DNA of 64,000 bases from Tillus elongatus. Its lineage: Eukaryota; Arthropoda; Insecta; Coleoptera; Cleridae. Each line of letters starts with the position of its first letter. The first letter of the stretch is position 1. The notes below the pieces were generated by a model that ran no database searches, was not told where the DNA came from, and worked only from the letters and a program-made list of their open reading frames with translations. Shown here piece after piece: positions 49,395 to 62,804 of this stretch. The stretch lies in NCBI GenBank assembly GCA_964006375.1, contig OZ023269.1:7200426-7264425 (forward strand). The letters run 5' to 3'. A program made the position numbers and the translations under genes.

Positions 49395-50260
49395 ATAAAA
49401 ATAAACAAAATTATTTCAAATGTTCAAAATGTACGTCGTTTACTTCTAGGCAATATACAAGCCTGATAACAAACTTCTGCTTCACCTTCTCCAAGACTTC
49501 TCTATGGATAATTCACATTCAGCGACTATTATTCCTTCTCTCAAATCCTGCAAAGTAGTTGGTCGTCTAAAGTAACCATGTGGTTTGAGTTAACCCCAAA
49601 GGAAAAAATCCGAGGAAGTTAGGTCTGGTGAACATGTAGGGCACTCTACGAATTGACTCGTCCAATTGACTCCTTACTCGGTGAGGCGGAACGCGTGCGC
49701 CGTTCGCTCACGAGCGGCGGCTGTCACGGTGTTCTTGAGCCAAGCGCACAGAGTGGCGTTCCGTGCTTTGTAACCGGCGTCTTTCGGTGCGTTCCGTTTC
49801 GCGCGGTTACGTTCTGTTGGCGTTCGCGACATCGTTACGGTCGCCGTATTAAGCTCCTGCGTGATCCGATTCGATACATACTATTTGGAAAAGTAGGATC
49901 CAAAAAATTAGTAACTCGTCTATCATGATGACGATGTGCTCTATCTTGTTAAAACCAAAATTTTGAGGTATCTGCCTATTGTGTCAAAGACTAGGAATAA
50001 TTTAGTTGACCAAGGGATTAAATTATTTTCTCCCAATTCAAATTTACGTCTATAAAATATGGGCATATAAGCTTGTTTTATACACATCCCATATAAAAAT
50101 TAAATTTTTGTGGATGTTGGGTATGAGCATCATGAATTCATTTAGGATTCTCATTTGACCAATACCTTGAATTATGGCGATTAAGTGTTCCATTGAAGCA
50201 AAAAGTTGCCTCCTAAGAAAATGCCACATTAGCTGCAAAATGTTCGTCGACATTATAGAT
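49395..50260 (-). pseudogene. mariner-type transposase interrupted by a GC-rich insert
   Basis: The minus strand reads T-L-N-R-H-N-S-R-Y-W-S-N-E-N-P (~50170), H-P-Q-K-F-N-F, Y-D-R-R-V-T-N-F-L-D-P-T-F-P-N (~49900). After the insert come F-V-E-C-P-T-C-S-P-D-L-T-S-S-D-F-F-L-W-G and the C-terminus. Several stops show it is dead. Confidence 0.75.
49665..49885. other. ~220-bp GC-rich insert in a mariner pseudogene
   Basis: This block is strongly GC-rich (CGGAACGCGTGCGCCG, GTTTCGCGCGGTTACG) in a region otherwise very AT-rich. It separates two parts of one transposase motif. The open 91-codon plus-strand frame crossing it (49653-49928) is probably accidental. Origin unknown. Confidence 0.5.
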
Positions 50261-50349
50261 TTTCATTATTTTTTATTTATTTATTATTTATTTATTAGAA
50301 CTGCTCCATACATCTCTACAAGATATCGAAAATAGTGTAAATACAAAAC

Positions 50350-50669
50350 TCGGGACGCAGCAAGTGCGTTATGGTAGTGAATTTTCTTAAATATGTTTTT
50401 ATTGCAAATATGTCTGTTTTCTATTTATTTAAGAAAGCAGGCATCAATTTTGGTTACCAGTATAACCTATATAGTAAAAACAATGTGCCATGTTTCATAA
50501 AAATAACTTTATTGTGTAAAAATGTACAAAAATGTCCAAAAGTAAACTTAAAGTGTTCCCACAAAAACTCGTTTCTTGGTCAACCTTATAGGTTAATAGC
50601 AAATTGGGCTATTCAAATATGAAGCATTTGATCAAAATTCGCTACCATAACGCACTTGCTGCATCCAGA
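50350..50669 (-). mobile_element. ~320-bp TIR element (GACGCAGC family)
   Basis: Inverted ends CGGGACGCAGCAAGTGCG and CGCACTTGCTGCATCCAGA. Confidence 0.75.
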
Positions 50670-51770
<1,101 letters not shown>

Positions 51771-51778
51771 TTACAATG

Positions 51779-53023
51779 CTAAAATTTCAAATTAAAATAA
51801 TCGTCCACAGAATAAAAAGAATGCTCTCTAAAAAATGATTTTAAAGCACACTTAAATTGCCTGAGGCTGCTTAAATTTTTGACGCTGTCAGGTAAATGAT
51901 TATATAAGCGTATTGCAGTGTTGCGAGGTGCCCGATTAATCTGTTCGATCCTATAAGGGGGAACATACAAATCTTTAGCCTCTCTTGTTTCATACGCTGT
52001 AATATTACCGCAGGTACTAAAAATTTCAATATTTTTTCTGACATAACAAAGCGCCTCAAGCATATATAGGCACGTCACTGTTAAAATGCCATACCGTATA
52101 AATAATGGTCCACAATATTCGGAAGACGGCAGGCCAAACATGGTGCGGACAATTATCTTCTGCATCAACAGAACCCTCCCCAGATGCACACAGCCGCCCC
52201 AACACAGCAAACCATATGCCAGGAGACAGTTGACACTACCATAGTAGCATGTCAACAACACCTGAGTACTCAAGGAATCCCTCAGCTGCAGCAACGCGTA
52301 ATTCCTAGATGAAAGAGAGGCCACCACATGGTCAACATAGTCCCATGATAAGTTAGAATCCAGATGGATCCCCAAAAACTTTACAGGCGTGCCTTGTCTT
52401 ATTGAACCGTTATCAGATCTCACATATAGGATCAGATTCGGATGCACACCCACCGGAGAAAAAAGAAGCATTTCAGTCTTCCGCGTGTTAAAAACCAGAC
52501 CATTTTGCGAACACCAGGCTACCACCTGAGACACACACACCTTAGCTGCAGCACCAAGCGCTTCAAAACTTTCCCCTGAGATTGCAGCAGGGGTGTCATC
52601 TGCGTACAAAGTTAAGTGGTATTGCTGGAGATCATAAACAATATCGTTAAGGGAAATTCTTTTGCACAACTCCAGCCGTCGGTCCAAATCATCATCTGAC
52701 AATTCTTGAACCAATTGTACCTTATACGGATGGTATTTTTCTAGTTTCAATATTTTATCTATAGAGCCATGACTTATACCAGTGTTCAATGCCAAAGTTG
52801 TGGTTGAAGTTTGAGGTGATTCTTTTAATTCAATCGCGATGTTTTCTCTAAAATCATCGTTAGTGGCGGTTTGTGGTCTTCCAGCTTCTGACGGATTTTT
52901 GACCATCCCAGCTAAAGTAAAACGTTGTAGTGTTTTAGTAAAATCTAAACGTCTTATAGTTCTTTCGGGACGCAAATCATTAAAAAAGATGCATTTACAA
53001 TAAAAACATCTCTTCAAATGCAT
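51779..53023 (-). CDS. chimeric ORF: mariner DNA-binding domain fused to LINE reverse transcriptase
   Basis: An uninterrupted 414-codon frame. Residues ~1-120 are the N-terminus of a DUF4817-type mariner transposase: helix-turn-helix with R-P-Q-T-A-T, T-T-T-L-A-L-N-T-G-I-S-H-G-S-I and Y-K-V-Q-L-V-Q-E-L, ending D-R-R-L-E-L-C-K-R-I. From about 52665 it becomes non-LTR RT: N-D-I-V-Y-D-L, catalytic L-Y-A-D-D-T, V-K-F-L-G-I-H-L-D and the thumb and C-terminus. The LINE seems to have inserted, 5'-truncated and in frame, into the transposase gene. RT motifs upstream of Y-A-D-D are missing, so RT activity is not expected. The open frame may simply reflect recent insertion; expression is unknown. The mariner tip (ACCCTGTATA) is at 53083-53092. 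Confidence 0.85.
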   Translation of the reverse strand: MHLKRCFYCKCIFFNDLRPERTIRRLDFTKTLQRFTLAGMVKNPSEAGRPQTATNDDFRENIAIELKESPQTSTTTLALNTGISHGSIDKILKLEKYHPYKVQLVQELSDDDLDRRLELCKRISLNDIVYDLQQYHLTLYADDTPAAISGESFEALGAAAKVCVSQVVAWCSQNGLVFNTRKTEMLLFSPVGVHPNLILYVRSDNGSIRQGTPVKFLGIHLDSNLSWDYVDHVVASLSSRNYALLQLRDSLSTQVLLTCYYGSVNCLLAYGLLCWGGCVHLGRVLLMQKIIVRTMFGLPSSEYCGPLFIRYGILTVTCLYMLEALCYVRKNIEIFSTCGNITAYETREAKDLYVPPYRIEQINRAPRNTAIRLYNHLPDSVKNLSSLRQFKCALKSFFREHSFYSVDDYFNLKF

Positions 53024-53092
53024 TATGTGTGATTACACTTGTCTTCCTTTTGAAGTTATTTATTTAGTTCCCTACTTAATCCCAACCCTGTA

Positions 53093-53508
53093 TATTTATC
53101 ATGTAATTAGGTTTACTCCGTTGTCTGGTAAAGGTTATTATTAATAAAAAAAATCCGCAAAGCCTGCAAAATTCCTAAAATGTATAGAGTAGCATAGATA
53201 TGGAGTATATGAGAGAGACAATAAGTGTAACAATGTATTCAGAAATTCAGCATTGTCAACAGATGCAGTGGGAAGGGTAATGCAGTGGTGTAACTTTATC
53301 TTGTAGGTAGTTGCCAGTCCCACAGTGCATTGCGGTTTGAGCAGTGGTTTCAAAGCCTGCCGCTAACGTCAAAATCAAAGCCACTGTCTCAACATTCATG
53401 TGCGTTAGTTGTGCATCCAGATGTATCTAAATCTACTAAGAGAATTTTATTAGATGGAATACAATAAATCATACATTGTCTATATACAGGTATCTCATTT
53501 TTAGTGGC

Positions 53509-53586
<78 letters not shown>

Positions 53587-53699
53587 CTGGTTTAAAACAC
53601 TATCAATATCTCTAAAAGTAATTCACTGTCGACGATTGAAAATAAATTTGGAAGTAAAATCAGGTAGCTAATAAACAAAAATAAACAGATCGTGAAATT
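53093..53699. other. no gene recognised
   Basis: Contains a 70-codon minus-strand frame (53141-53353) of unknown nature and the (TA)n tract at 53512-53585. Confidence 0.35.
53512..53585. repeat. (TA)n microsatellite
   Basis: About 74 bp; flanks are not TA-core. Confidence 0.95.
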
Positions 53700-54670
53700 T
53701 GCAAAAATTATTTTATTCTAAACAGATGCTCAAATTGACGGCCGCTCTGTCTTAGACATAAACGACATCGTCTTAGGAACGATCCTCTTTGTCTTTCTTA
53801 GACTGCTTCGTGAAATTTCTTGAGCTGCTGTTCTGATTCTTTGACGTAGCTCCTCTTGATATCTTATTGGTTTTTCTTAAACTTTATCTTTCAAGCATAC
53901 CCAATAAAAAATCTAGTGGATTCAGGTCCGGTGAGCCATCTGGCCACAAGATAGGTCCCAGACAGCCAATCCACCTGCCCAGGTATGTCTGACTCAAGGA
54001 TTGCCTTACTTCTAAGGCACAGTGGTCTAGACATCCATCATTTTGAAGCCACATTGTCCCTCGAAGTTCTAATGGAGTGTCTTCTAGCAGTTCTGGCAAA
54101 CTATTTTGTAAAAGCGCCAAATATCTTTGGCCATTTAACGTAGGAGGCAGTTCCACGGGTTCCAAAAGTGTTTCGTTGAAAATACCGGCCCAGAGGTTGA
54201 TTTTAAATTGATGCTGGGACCGATCCTCTCTGAACTCATGTGGATTTTCATATTTCCAACTACGAAAGTCGTAAAGGTTCATGTATTCATCATTTTTACA
54301 TGCTGACTCGACACTCCATAAAATTTTATCGAAGAAATTGGGATCTTTTCTGAATTTTCTTCATAATTACGCAAAATCACTTGCGCATTGCGTAGTCACG
54401 CGGTTCCAAAATTTGGACCCTTTGAATATGGTAGGGATGATACCCATACTTTTTTAAAATTCTATGAGTAGTAGACCTTGGGGTACCAGTTTGTCTCTGT
54501 ACTTTCCGCGTCGAGGTACCAGGTTCTTCGATAACAGCATCCAGGAGAGCATCCTCGTCTGCAGTTCGCGGTCGTCCAGTTCGATCAACACGATCGACGC
54601 CAGGCATTCTACCAGCGCTGTAGACGTTATGGCACCCCCATAAAAGGTGAGTTTCTCACAGACCACATAT
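53700..54670 (-). pseudogene. mariner-type transposase, frameshifted
   Basis: Upstream frame 54377-54607: D-R-T-G-R-P-R-T, helix-turn-helix T-S-T-R-K-V-Q-R-Q-T-G and I-L-K-K-Y-G-Y-H-P-Y. A broken stretch lies at 54283-54376. Frame 53884-54282 follows with N-L-W-A-G-I-F, W-L-Q-N-D-G-C (D-to-G-like second block) and S-P-D-L-N-P-L-D-F-L-L-G. The C-terminus R-Q-S-G-R-Q-F-E-H-L-F lies near 53720 in another frame. Confidence 0.82.
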
Positions 54671-55850
54671 TGTTTATTTATTTAACATGTTATTATGTTT
54701 AATTATATAAAATTAGAGAGTAATTTCAATAAGTATCTTTAGTAATGGGGCTTAAGTGATCATTTTAGAATTAGCTCATATGACAATAAATTGTAGCTGA
54801 GATTTATCTTCAGTTTGTTATTGATACGAGATCAAGCCAATATAAATTAAGTAATTGTTGAGTATGTCAGTTTGCAAAAAATAAATAAAGTACAGTTTGT
54901 TTGAAAGTTAATTGATGATAGTTTGGAAGGTATGTGGGACACCTTCGCTGTTAGCTCACCCAGTAGGGCGTCCTACTGGTAGAGGCGTTGGGCTTTCGGG
55001 TCCGGGTTACTTAACCGCAACACGGCTGTTTTAGTGTCATCGGCATATTTCGGTAGGGGTACAGCTGAGCTCGCTCTAGGTATTCATTGCACCCACTCTT
55101 GTCGATACGTGAATATTGGAGAGGGCACAACGTAGTGAGTTCACCGTTGCGTCCATTACACTTCTCAGTATTCACAGTGCGAACCGTTGTTGCATTTTAG
55201 AGCTGATCTTGTAGCTAGTCCGAAACATCGCGGTTGAGTTCACGCTTTGGTCTTATTGCATGTTTCAGTCCCAGTGTAGGAGTTGGGGTACTTGGGAAAG
55301 GGCACACCCTGGCGAGTACACCTTTGTGTCCATTACACTTCTCGGTATCTAACTTTGGCTGAAGCGAGCACTCTAGGTGAGGCATTGAACTCGTTGCCTC
55401 ATTGCACACCCGCAAGCCGGCACGGACCTAGTGTCGGGTACAGCATCCAATTAAACACACAAGTTAAACTATTGTTTGAGTATCCGTTCAGTAACTATCG
55501 TTTGAGTAATTATTGTTTGAGAAACTATTGTTTGAGCGTTTAGAGACATTGTTGAGTAGTAGTTCTGAAGCACTAATGTGCGCTGTTGAGAGTTTATATT
55601 GTGGCTCAGTGTAGCCTTGAGTAGGAACTGCTGTTAATGTTAGTTTGCTCAGTGGAGCTTTGAGTGTAAATAGTCATGTTGAGTCGCTCAGTGGAGCGTG
55701 TAATTGGTAAATGTTTGATAAACTAACCCAATAAACACACGTGCGTTTAATAAACGTCTATTTTACGTAAAGACCGTTAAAAAAACGTTATCTGTTATAA
55801 AAATTAACGTTGAGTTCTAGGCTAAAAAGGCAACGTTACCATTTCTTCGT

Positions 55851-56480
55851 TGTAAAGACGTTAATTATGAAGAGTTTTTAGACATAATATTTAAACGTTA
55901 TTTCAGCACATTTTACCTATCAAACAACTACGTTTAGTTGAGATTAATACGTTGAATATATGTATTTTATTAAACATTTCATAAGCGAAAGATATTTTGT
56001 GTGGTATAAACGTTATATTTAAAATAACTGTTTTCCTAATTTTTGTAAAAAAAAGCAGCGAAACAATTTGTTACTGTAAAAGACGTTATTAATTAAGTGT
56101 TCTTAAACATAACATTTAAAGGTTGTTTCATCACAGTTGGCCTATCAAACACATGCGTAAAGTAGGAATTCATACATAAAATATACGTATATTACCGGAC
56201 ATTTTTTAAGCGAGAGATATTTTATGTGATATAAACGATATATTTAAAACCACAATTGTTCTAATTTTTGTTAAAAAAGCAAAGTACTTAACAATTTATC
56301 ATTGTAAAAGACGTTATTAATTAAGTGTTTTTAAACATAATATTTAGACGTAGTTTCAACAAGGTTGGCCTATAAAAAACATACATGAAGCAGGGATTTA
56401 TACATAAAATATTCGTATCTTACCAGATATTTTTTAAGCGTGAGATATTTTATATGATATATTATATTATGTACCTATAG
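55851..56480 (+). repeat. subterminal tandem repeat, three units of ~225 bp
   Basis: Units start near 55851, 56075 and 56304. Each carries GACGTTA.TTA..AAG, AACATAA.ATTTA, TTGGCCTAT.AA and AAGCGA.AGATATTTT blocks. Confidence 0.65.
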
Positions 56481-57320
56481 TTATAGGTTAAATTTTTTCC
56501 TAGCTTTTAAAAAATATTTTGGCACATAATCAATCTGAAAGGTATTGGACAATGCGTGTATGTTTTAAAAGGAGCTATTTTGTCTTTTGCATTCCACTGT
56601 GTAATACATAAAACAGATTTAATATTCTAGTTAAGTACTTATGTGCTTGTAAATTAGTAAGTGTTTGTGCGCATGCTGAACGAGAACGAACAACGAATAG
56701 AAATAGAAACATAACAGGTGACGTGATGGCGTGCAGTGTGTAACGTGGTGTTTCGAATTAGATGTTATTAAATATTATATTCAGTACGTGACACTTGTAT
56801 GTTATGGTAAATAGTGGTCTGTTCTATAATTTATAATTGTTTTATACACATTTACAAAGAATGATTATCATCCTGTAGCGATTTCCCTTAAAGGTTTTGG
56901 AAATAGGTACAGTTAGTGCAGCTCAAAGTTTCAAGTTTTATGTCTTGAAGTTACGTCAAGGTAAGTTGTATCACAATATGTAATAATTGTCTTTAAAAGT
57001 TGTCGAACTTTATCACATTTATTGTATTTGATTGCTATAGAACGTTATTAGTTTGAATAAATAATTGGGACTTATGAGTTTAGCCGGCGTGTTTAAAATC
57101 GGCCATGTTGGTTGCTTTCTTATATTTTCAAGTTTAATTTTATTGATACATTAGATGTATATCTAACGTTTATGTACACCTTTTTTCCTGTATTTTGATT
57201 GTTCGTGAATCAAACTTTTGAATGAGAGTAATAATGGTTAGCTACGAGTTTAGCATTTATAAATTCTGATGTATTTGTTTATTTTCTCCAGTTTAATTTA
57301 ATTTGCACGATACATGTACG

Positions 57321-57446
<126 letters not shown>

Positions 57447-57535
57447 CATTTGAACCCACGAGACTAATGGCAGTAGTATATGGTAATCACAATTTCATGA
57501 CCTATTTATTTCTATTTATTAGTTTATAAATTTAG

Positions 57536-57648
57536 ATGCTGCAAAGATAAACCTTCCCCAACGTGAAAGAAGCGACAGAGCAATCTTTTGTGCTGTTAAG
57601 GATTGGTTGAAATTAGCTACTTCGAGAATGTCCAGAGCAAAAAACTAA
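57536..57648 (+). CDS. possible terminal exon inside the CCC-ended transposon (DUF4806-like end)
   Basis: After ATTTAG at 57530-57535 a frame reads A-A-K-I-N-L-P-Q-R-E-R-S-D-R-A-I-F, then D-W-L-K-L-A-T-S-R-M-S-R-A-K-N and TAA at 57646-57648. AATAAA follows at 57828-57833. The W-L-K-x-A-x-x-R pattern resembles the C-terminus of DUF4806 proteins found in insect genomes. No upstream exon was identified between 56490 and 57320. It may be a remnant of the transposon's own gene or a captured host exon. Confidence 0.4.
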
Positions 57649-58149
57649 TCGAGCAATACTTTTTTTTTGGTTGAGAAGTTGACAAATAATTTAGGAAATA
57701 TATTTTTTATTTCATGATTAAGATGCTATGATTGAAGAAGATTGTTATATTTTTAGAATGTGGTATTAATTGTTTTAGTTTTTTGATAATGAAATGTAAG
57801 TTTTTTGAAATATATTTTTGTTTTTTAAATAAAGTTATTTTTATTTGACATTTGACTTGTTGTGATCTAATCCATTTTTATAAAGCCCATTTAAAATTAT
57901 AAACATAAATACTAATTTGTCAATGGTAGGTTTACAAAATTTAGCAGAGTAACAAGTTTAGAAGTTTTGATGAGTAATGAGCACTTAAAGTAAGTATCTA
58001 CACCGCAATGGAGTCCAGTTTGACACTTCTACACCTAACGATCGTTTGTCCTATAAGTTGCCATCGCCAAAAAATTAATCGTACTCATCTTCTGCTGCCA
58101 GCTGGGTTGAAAAACTATCAGTTGGTATGTATGTATTAGTTGTAATTCA

Positions 58150-58440
58150 AACGTTTATTATACGTCGTTAATACAAGCAGTTTAACGTTACAGATCCCCG
58201 TTGATAAACATTAATTGTAAACGTATATTCTTCATGACAGATGATGGTTAAATCAACGTTGCAAAACCCTTGTTAATATACATGTATAAAAAATGTATAT
58301 TTTACGTTATTAACGGCAAATAGTTTAACGTTACAAATTCCCGTTGATAAACAGTAATTATAAATGTATATTCTTCATGACAGATGAGGGTTAAATTAAC
58401 GTTGTAAAATCCTTCTTAATAAACATGTAAGAAAAACGTA
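58150..58440 (+). repeat. subterminal tandem repeat, two units of ~143 bp
   Basis: TTTAACGTTACA....CCCGTTGATAAACA begins at about 58181 and 58324, each unit followed by TATATTCTTCATGACAGATGA and ATTAACGTTG. Confidence 0.65.
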
Positions 58441-58704
58441 CCATTAAACGTTAAAACATACATGTATAAAAAACGTTTTTATATTAATTTAATTATATGT
58501 TTATTCGGGCGACATTTTTACCAAAATTAAACGTCAGATAGCAGTTTCCTTTTAAACATTTAATTAACGAACATGTGTTTACTGGGAATGATTGAATGCC
58601 CCTCGTTTGTATTAGGTTGTGCTTTAGATGAACCATGGTGTGTTCAGGTATATTTTTAATTACAGGTTAGTGATGTTGTTACTGGACACATTTGGCACAC
58701 ACAC

Positions 58705-58706
<2 letters not shown>

Positions 58707-58785
<79 letters not shown>
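58707..58785. repeat. (TA)n microsatellite
   Basis: About 79 bp, preceded by CACACACACAG. Confidence 0.95.
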
Positions 58786-58788
<3 letters not shown>

Positions 58789-59986
58789 GTACATCATTTC
58801 TATGAAAATTCACTACCATAACGCACTTGCTTCGTCCAGATTTTTTCCAGACCATTCAGGTCTTCTACCTTGTGTGCATTCCATTTACCTCTTGGATTGC
58901 TACTGTTCTTTTAAAAAATACGCCATAGCTTCCAGTTAAGTAATTTCAATATCATGATAAAATGTAAATACATTATTTCTTTACCTATGTAAGAAAAGCT
59001 TAAAATATGGGCAAATTAAAGATGTATTATGTTTATTTAGATTCTGCTTTGTGCTCTATATACTCGTACAAAACAGTCTTATCAACCATCAAACAAAAGT
59101 TAAACAAACCCACTTAAACTAATATGTCTGTCGCAACCGTTCAAAGACTCCATAAAATAAGTGCCATAACAGGAAATCTAGTTTCTGTATTCATTACCAA
59201 TTTCACTAACAGAATTGTAGGTCAAGGAAGCAATAAATAAAACCGTCACGGTGAAGAACATGCTCGACTAATTGGTTTCTTAAACCCAGGAAAATACAAA
59301 GCAAAGGCGCCGAAAATGTTTTTTTCAAGGTATTACGATAAAGAATATCCACCCTTATTAAATATGTGCGTTTATGAAATGGCCATTGAGTCTCAGACGC
59401 TCAAGTAGTCACATTAATTGTTCAAGTCTGAATTTTTATACTATGTAATTTTAGAAAGCTCTTTAGAAATTGCTTTTGGTTAAGCTGTGGGTAAATCATC
59501 ATTGTCATCATCATACTCTAAAAGTGATGTCGCCTTGTCGTCTCAACTATGATTCTCTGTAACCAGCAGAAAAGGAAGAGATATGTCGACTAAGAGGCGG
59601 GTTGATGATCTAGAGGGACGCAAATGTGATAAACCGCTGCAAGACAACATGGATTCTTCCACGTCGTAGAATAAAACTGGAATAGAGAATAATGTACAAT
59701 GCTATTTTCCCATAAGAAACCTGTTTCAAGAAAACAAGAGGTTAGTAAAAGGAAATAAGTTACTAAATAGATTTGTAAGTGAATACGCAGATAAAAATGA
59801 ATTATTTTCCAAAATATCCACGCAGCAAGTGCGTTATGGTAACGAATTTTCTTTAAAATATTTTTAATAGCAAATGTCTTTGATAAAAGCAGGCATCAAA
59901 CTTGGTTGCCTATATAGTAGAAACAATGTACCATATTTCATCGAAATAAATTTATTGTTTGAAAATATATAAACATTTTTCACAGG
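58786..59986. other. mostly unrecognised, with two TIR-family ends
   Basis: A GACGCAGC-family end is at 58803-58842 and a partial copy at 59815-59980. Between them nothing coding is convincing. Confidence 0.35.
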
Positions 59987-61120
59987 TCTGGATGCAGCAA
60001 ATGTGTTATGGAAGTGAATTTCCATAAATATGTTTTTAATAGCAAATGCGAGCAGGCATCAATCTGATTATCGGTATAGCCTATGTAGTAGAAACAATGT
60101 ACTATATTTTATCAACATTACTTATGGTTTGAAAATATACACAAAAAATTCGAAAATAAACTTAAATGTTGGTTTCCTAACCAACAAAGCTTATGTTAAT
60201 AGTAAATTGAGTTATTGAAATTTGAAGGATTTAATGAAAATTCGGTAAATTCTCAGAGTAGCTCCCGAACGCTTTTCAAGAAATTGTTTTCAGAAATATT
60301 ACTAGGACCCCCCTGGATGCACAAACTAGAAGAAAAGTTTCTTTTCACAACCACCCAAACACCCCCCTCCGAAGAAAGTTACGGGACTGGAAGTGAATAG
60401 GGGTGCTGGGCGGGGTAGGTAGTAAAAAGGAAATATGAGCAGAAAAAGCAAAGAAAACTGCTTAAAAGCTGTCTATTTGAAGCCATATCCTCATTATACC
60501 CCGCCTACCTCGCACAGCACCCCTATTTGCCCCAAGGTCACGTAACTTCCTTGGAGGGTATGAACAAGCAGTTTTTCTTGTGGTTTGTGCAACGAGGGTG
60601 GTTGTATGCACACGAGGGGGGAAGGAAAATGCCTACGACGAAGCAGAACACCCCCCTCCGCTTTGACTAGCGGTGGGGTTGGGGGTGGCTGTTTTGTCGT
60701 GGGGATTTTCCTTCCCCCCTCGCATGCATACAACCACCCTCGTTGCATAACCCACAAGAAAAATTTCCTGTTCATACCCACCAAGGAAGTTACGGCACCT
60801 GGGGGAATAGGGGTGCTGTGCGGGGTAGGCAGGTTTTAAGGGAGATATGGCTTCAAGATGTGAAAAAGACAACTTTCGAGCCCGTTTTATTCGCATTTTC
60901 TGCTCATATTTCCTTTTTACTACCTACCCCGTCCAGCACCCCTATTCACTCCTGGTTCCGTAACTTCCTTGGGGGGTGTGAACAAGACATTTTTATTAGG
61001 GTTTATGGATCCAGGAGAACCCTAGGCAGGATTCTAAAAACAGTTTTTTGAAAAGCGTTCGGGAGCTAATCTGCAAATTTACCGGAAATTCGCTACCAAA
61101 ACGCACTTACTGCGTCCAGA
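59987..61120 (+). mobile_element. TIR element (GACGCAGC family) split by a foldback insertion
   Basis: Left end TCTGGATGCAGCAAATGTG, right end CGCACTTACTGCGTCCAGA. Removing 60243-61084 restores a ~300-bp copy like the others. Confidence 0.65.
60243..61084. mobile_element. ~840-bp foldback element
   Basis: Nearly the whole segment is one imperfect palindrome. Ends CGGTAAATT and AATTTACCG enclose matching GCTCCCGAACGCTTTTCAA arms that extend about 410 bp each, centred near 60668 (CCGC-TTTGACTA-GCGG). GC-rich blocks such as AACGAGGGTGGTTGTATGCA and GGGGTGCTG.GCGGGGTAGG occur in both arms. Flanks GAAAATT and GAAATTC suggest a 7-8 bp target duplication. ORFs here are by-products of the palindrome. 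Confidence 0.8.
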
Positions 61121-61139
61121 TTTTTTTCTTATAAACGCA

Positions 61140-61900
<761 letters not shown>

Positions 61901-61988
61901 CACTGTCATCTAGCAGATAATTCAAGGAAAAAAAAAGGAACATTCAAAGCAGTTATCTTCTACACAAGTCATCGTTAATACAGCTGCC

Positions 61989-62121
61989 ATGGAAGACAAC
62001 GCTCAAATCGTGATATCAAAAGGTTGCACTGATATGACTGTTACAATGTTATCTTCTTTTATAGAGCCCGACAAAGATAAAAATAAAATTATAATAGACA
62101 AACAATATTTTTGCGCTATAT
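61989..62121 (+). CDS. possible first exon of an unknown gene
   Basis: The ATG lies in a good context (GCTGCCATGG) and opens M-E-D-N-A-Q-I-V-I-S-K-G-C-T-D-M, continuing acidic/basic to Q-Y-F-C-A-I. A consensus donor GTGAGT follows at 62122. Without the splice the frame ends at 62171. No family is recognised and no partner exon was found; it may be chance. Confidence 0.25.
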
Positions 62122-62804
62122 GTGAGTGTTCGGTGCATTTTTGGGTAAAAGTTGGATACATCATTTTTTAAGTTGATTAAGGTATACTAAATGGGATTAT
62201 CCTCGTTGCAAAACCGTGTCTTTGGTGATGACAGGCAACATTGATTTGCCAATTAAATTGCATCATTTGTGTGGGGGGAATCTCATATTGCTTGTTGCAT
62301 CCACATGCAATAATATCAAGGCAACCTTTAGGGATTTAACTCACTGACATCAAAATAAGCCCAGGTCTTTAATCTCCGTGCATTCATGCATAGTCCGCAT
62401 GATCACGAAGGTTAGGATGGCACACATGACATTTTTTAACAAGATGGCCCGCTAGTGTACTCTCATCAAATAGAAACGAAAAGCATCACTTGTAGGTGGA
62501 ATTCCTTCTTGTCTGCCGGTCCTGGGAAACCAGATATGGCGTCTACATAGTTTGCGCTGTGCACATTATATATTTTTCAAACGAAAGTTTTTGCAAATTG
62601 GGTAGTATGTGCCCAAATTCTGAAGTTGGTCATAGTGCTCTTTAACAATACTTCATGATGATCGCTTGGTGTGATTCGCAAAATAAGAGGTGGCGTCACT
62701 CCTAGTTATGAATGTATCAGATGTAGTGTTGCAGACGAACCTGCTGGTAGTTTGTTCAAAACATGACAAATTGGTATATACGCTGCCTCTTTATGCTTAA
62801 TATT
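62122..62804. other. no feature recognised
   Basis: Moderately AT-rich sequence with no convincing frame on either strand. Confidence 0.3.

Noticed and set aside
49653..49928. 91-codon plus-strand ORF over the GC-rich insert
   Set aside because: It starts and ends in mariner antisense sequence; open only because the insert is GC-rich.
53141..53353. 70-codon minus-strand ORF with protein-like look
   Set aside because: No family recognised, no splice or poly(A) context; kept only as unassigned.
60494..61051. Four overlapping ORFs in the foldback element
   Set aside because: They exist on both strands because the segment is a palindrome; no recognisable protein.
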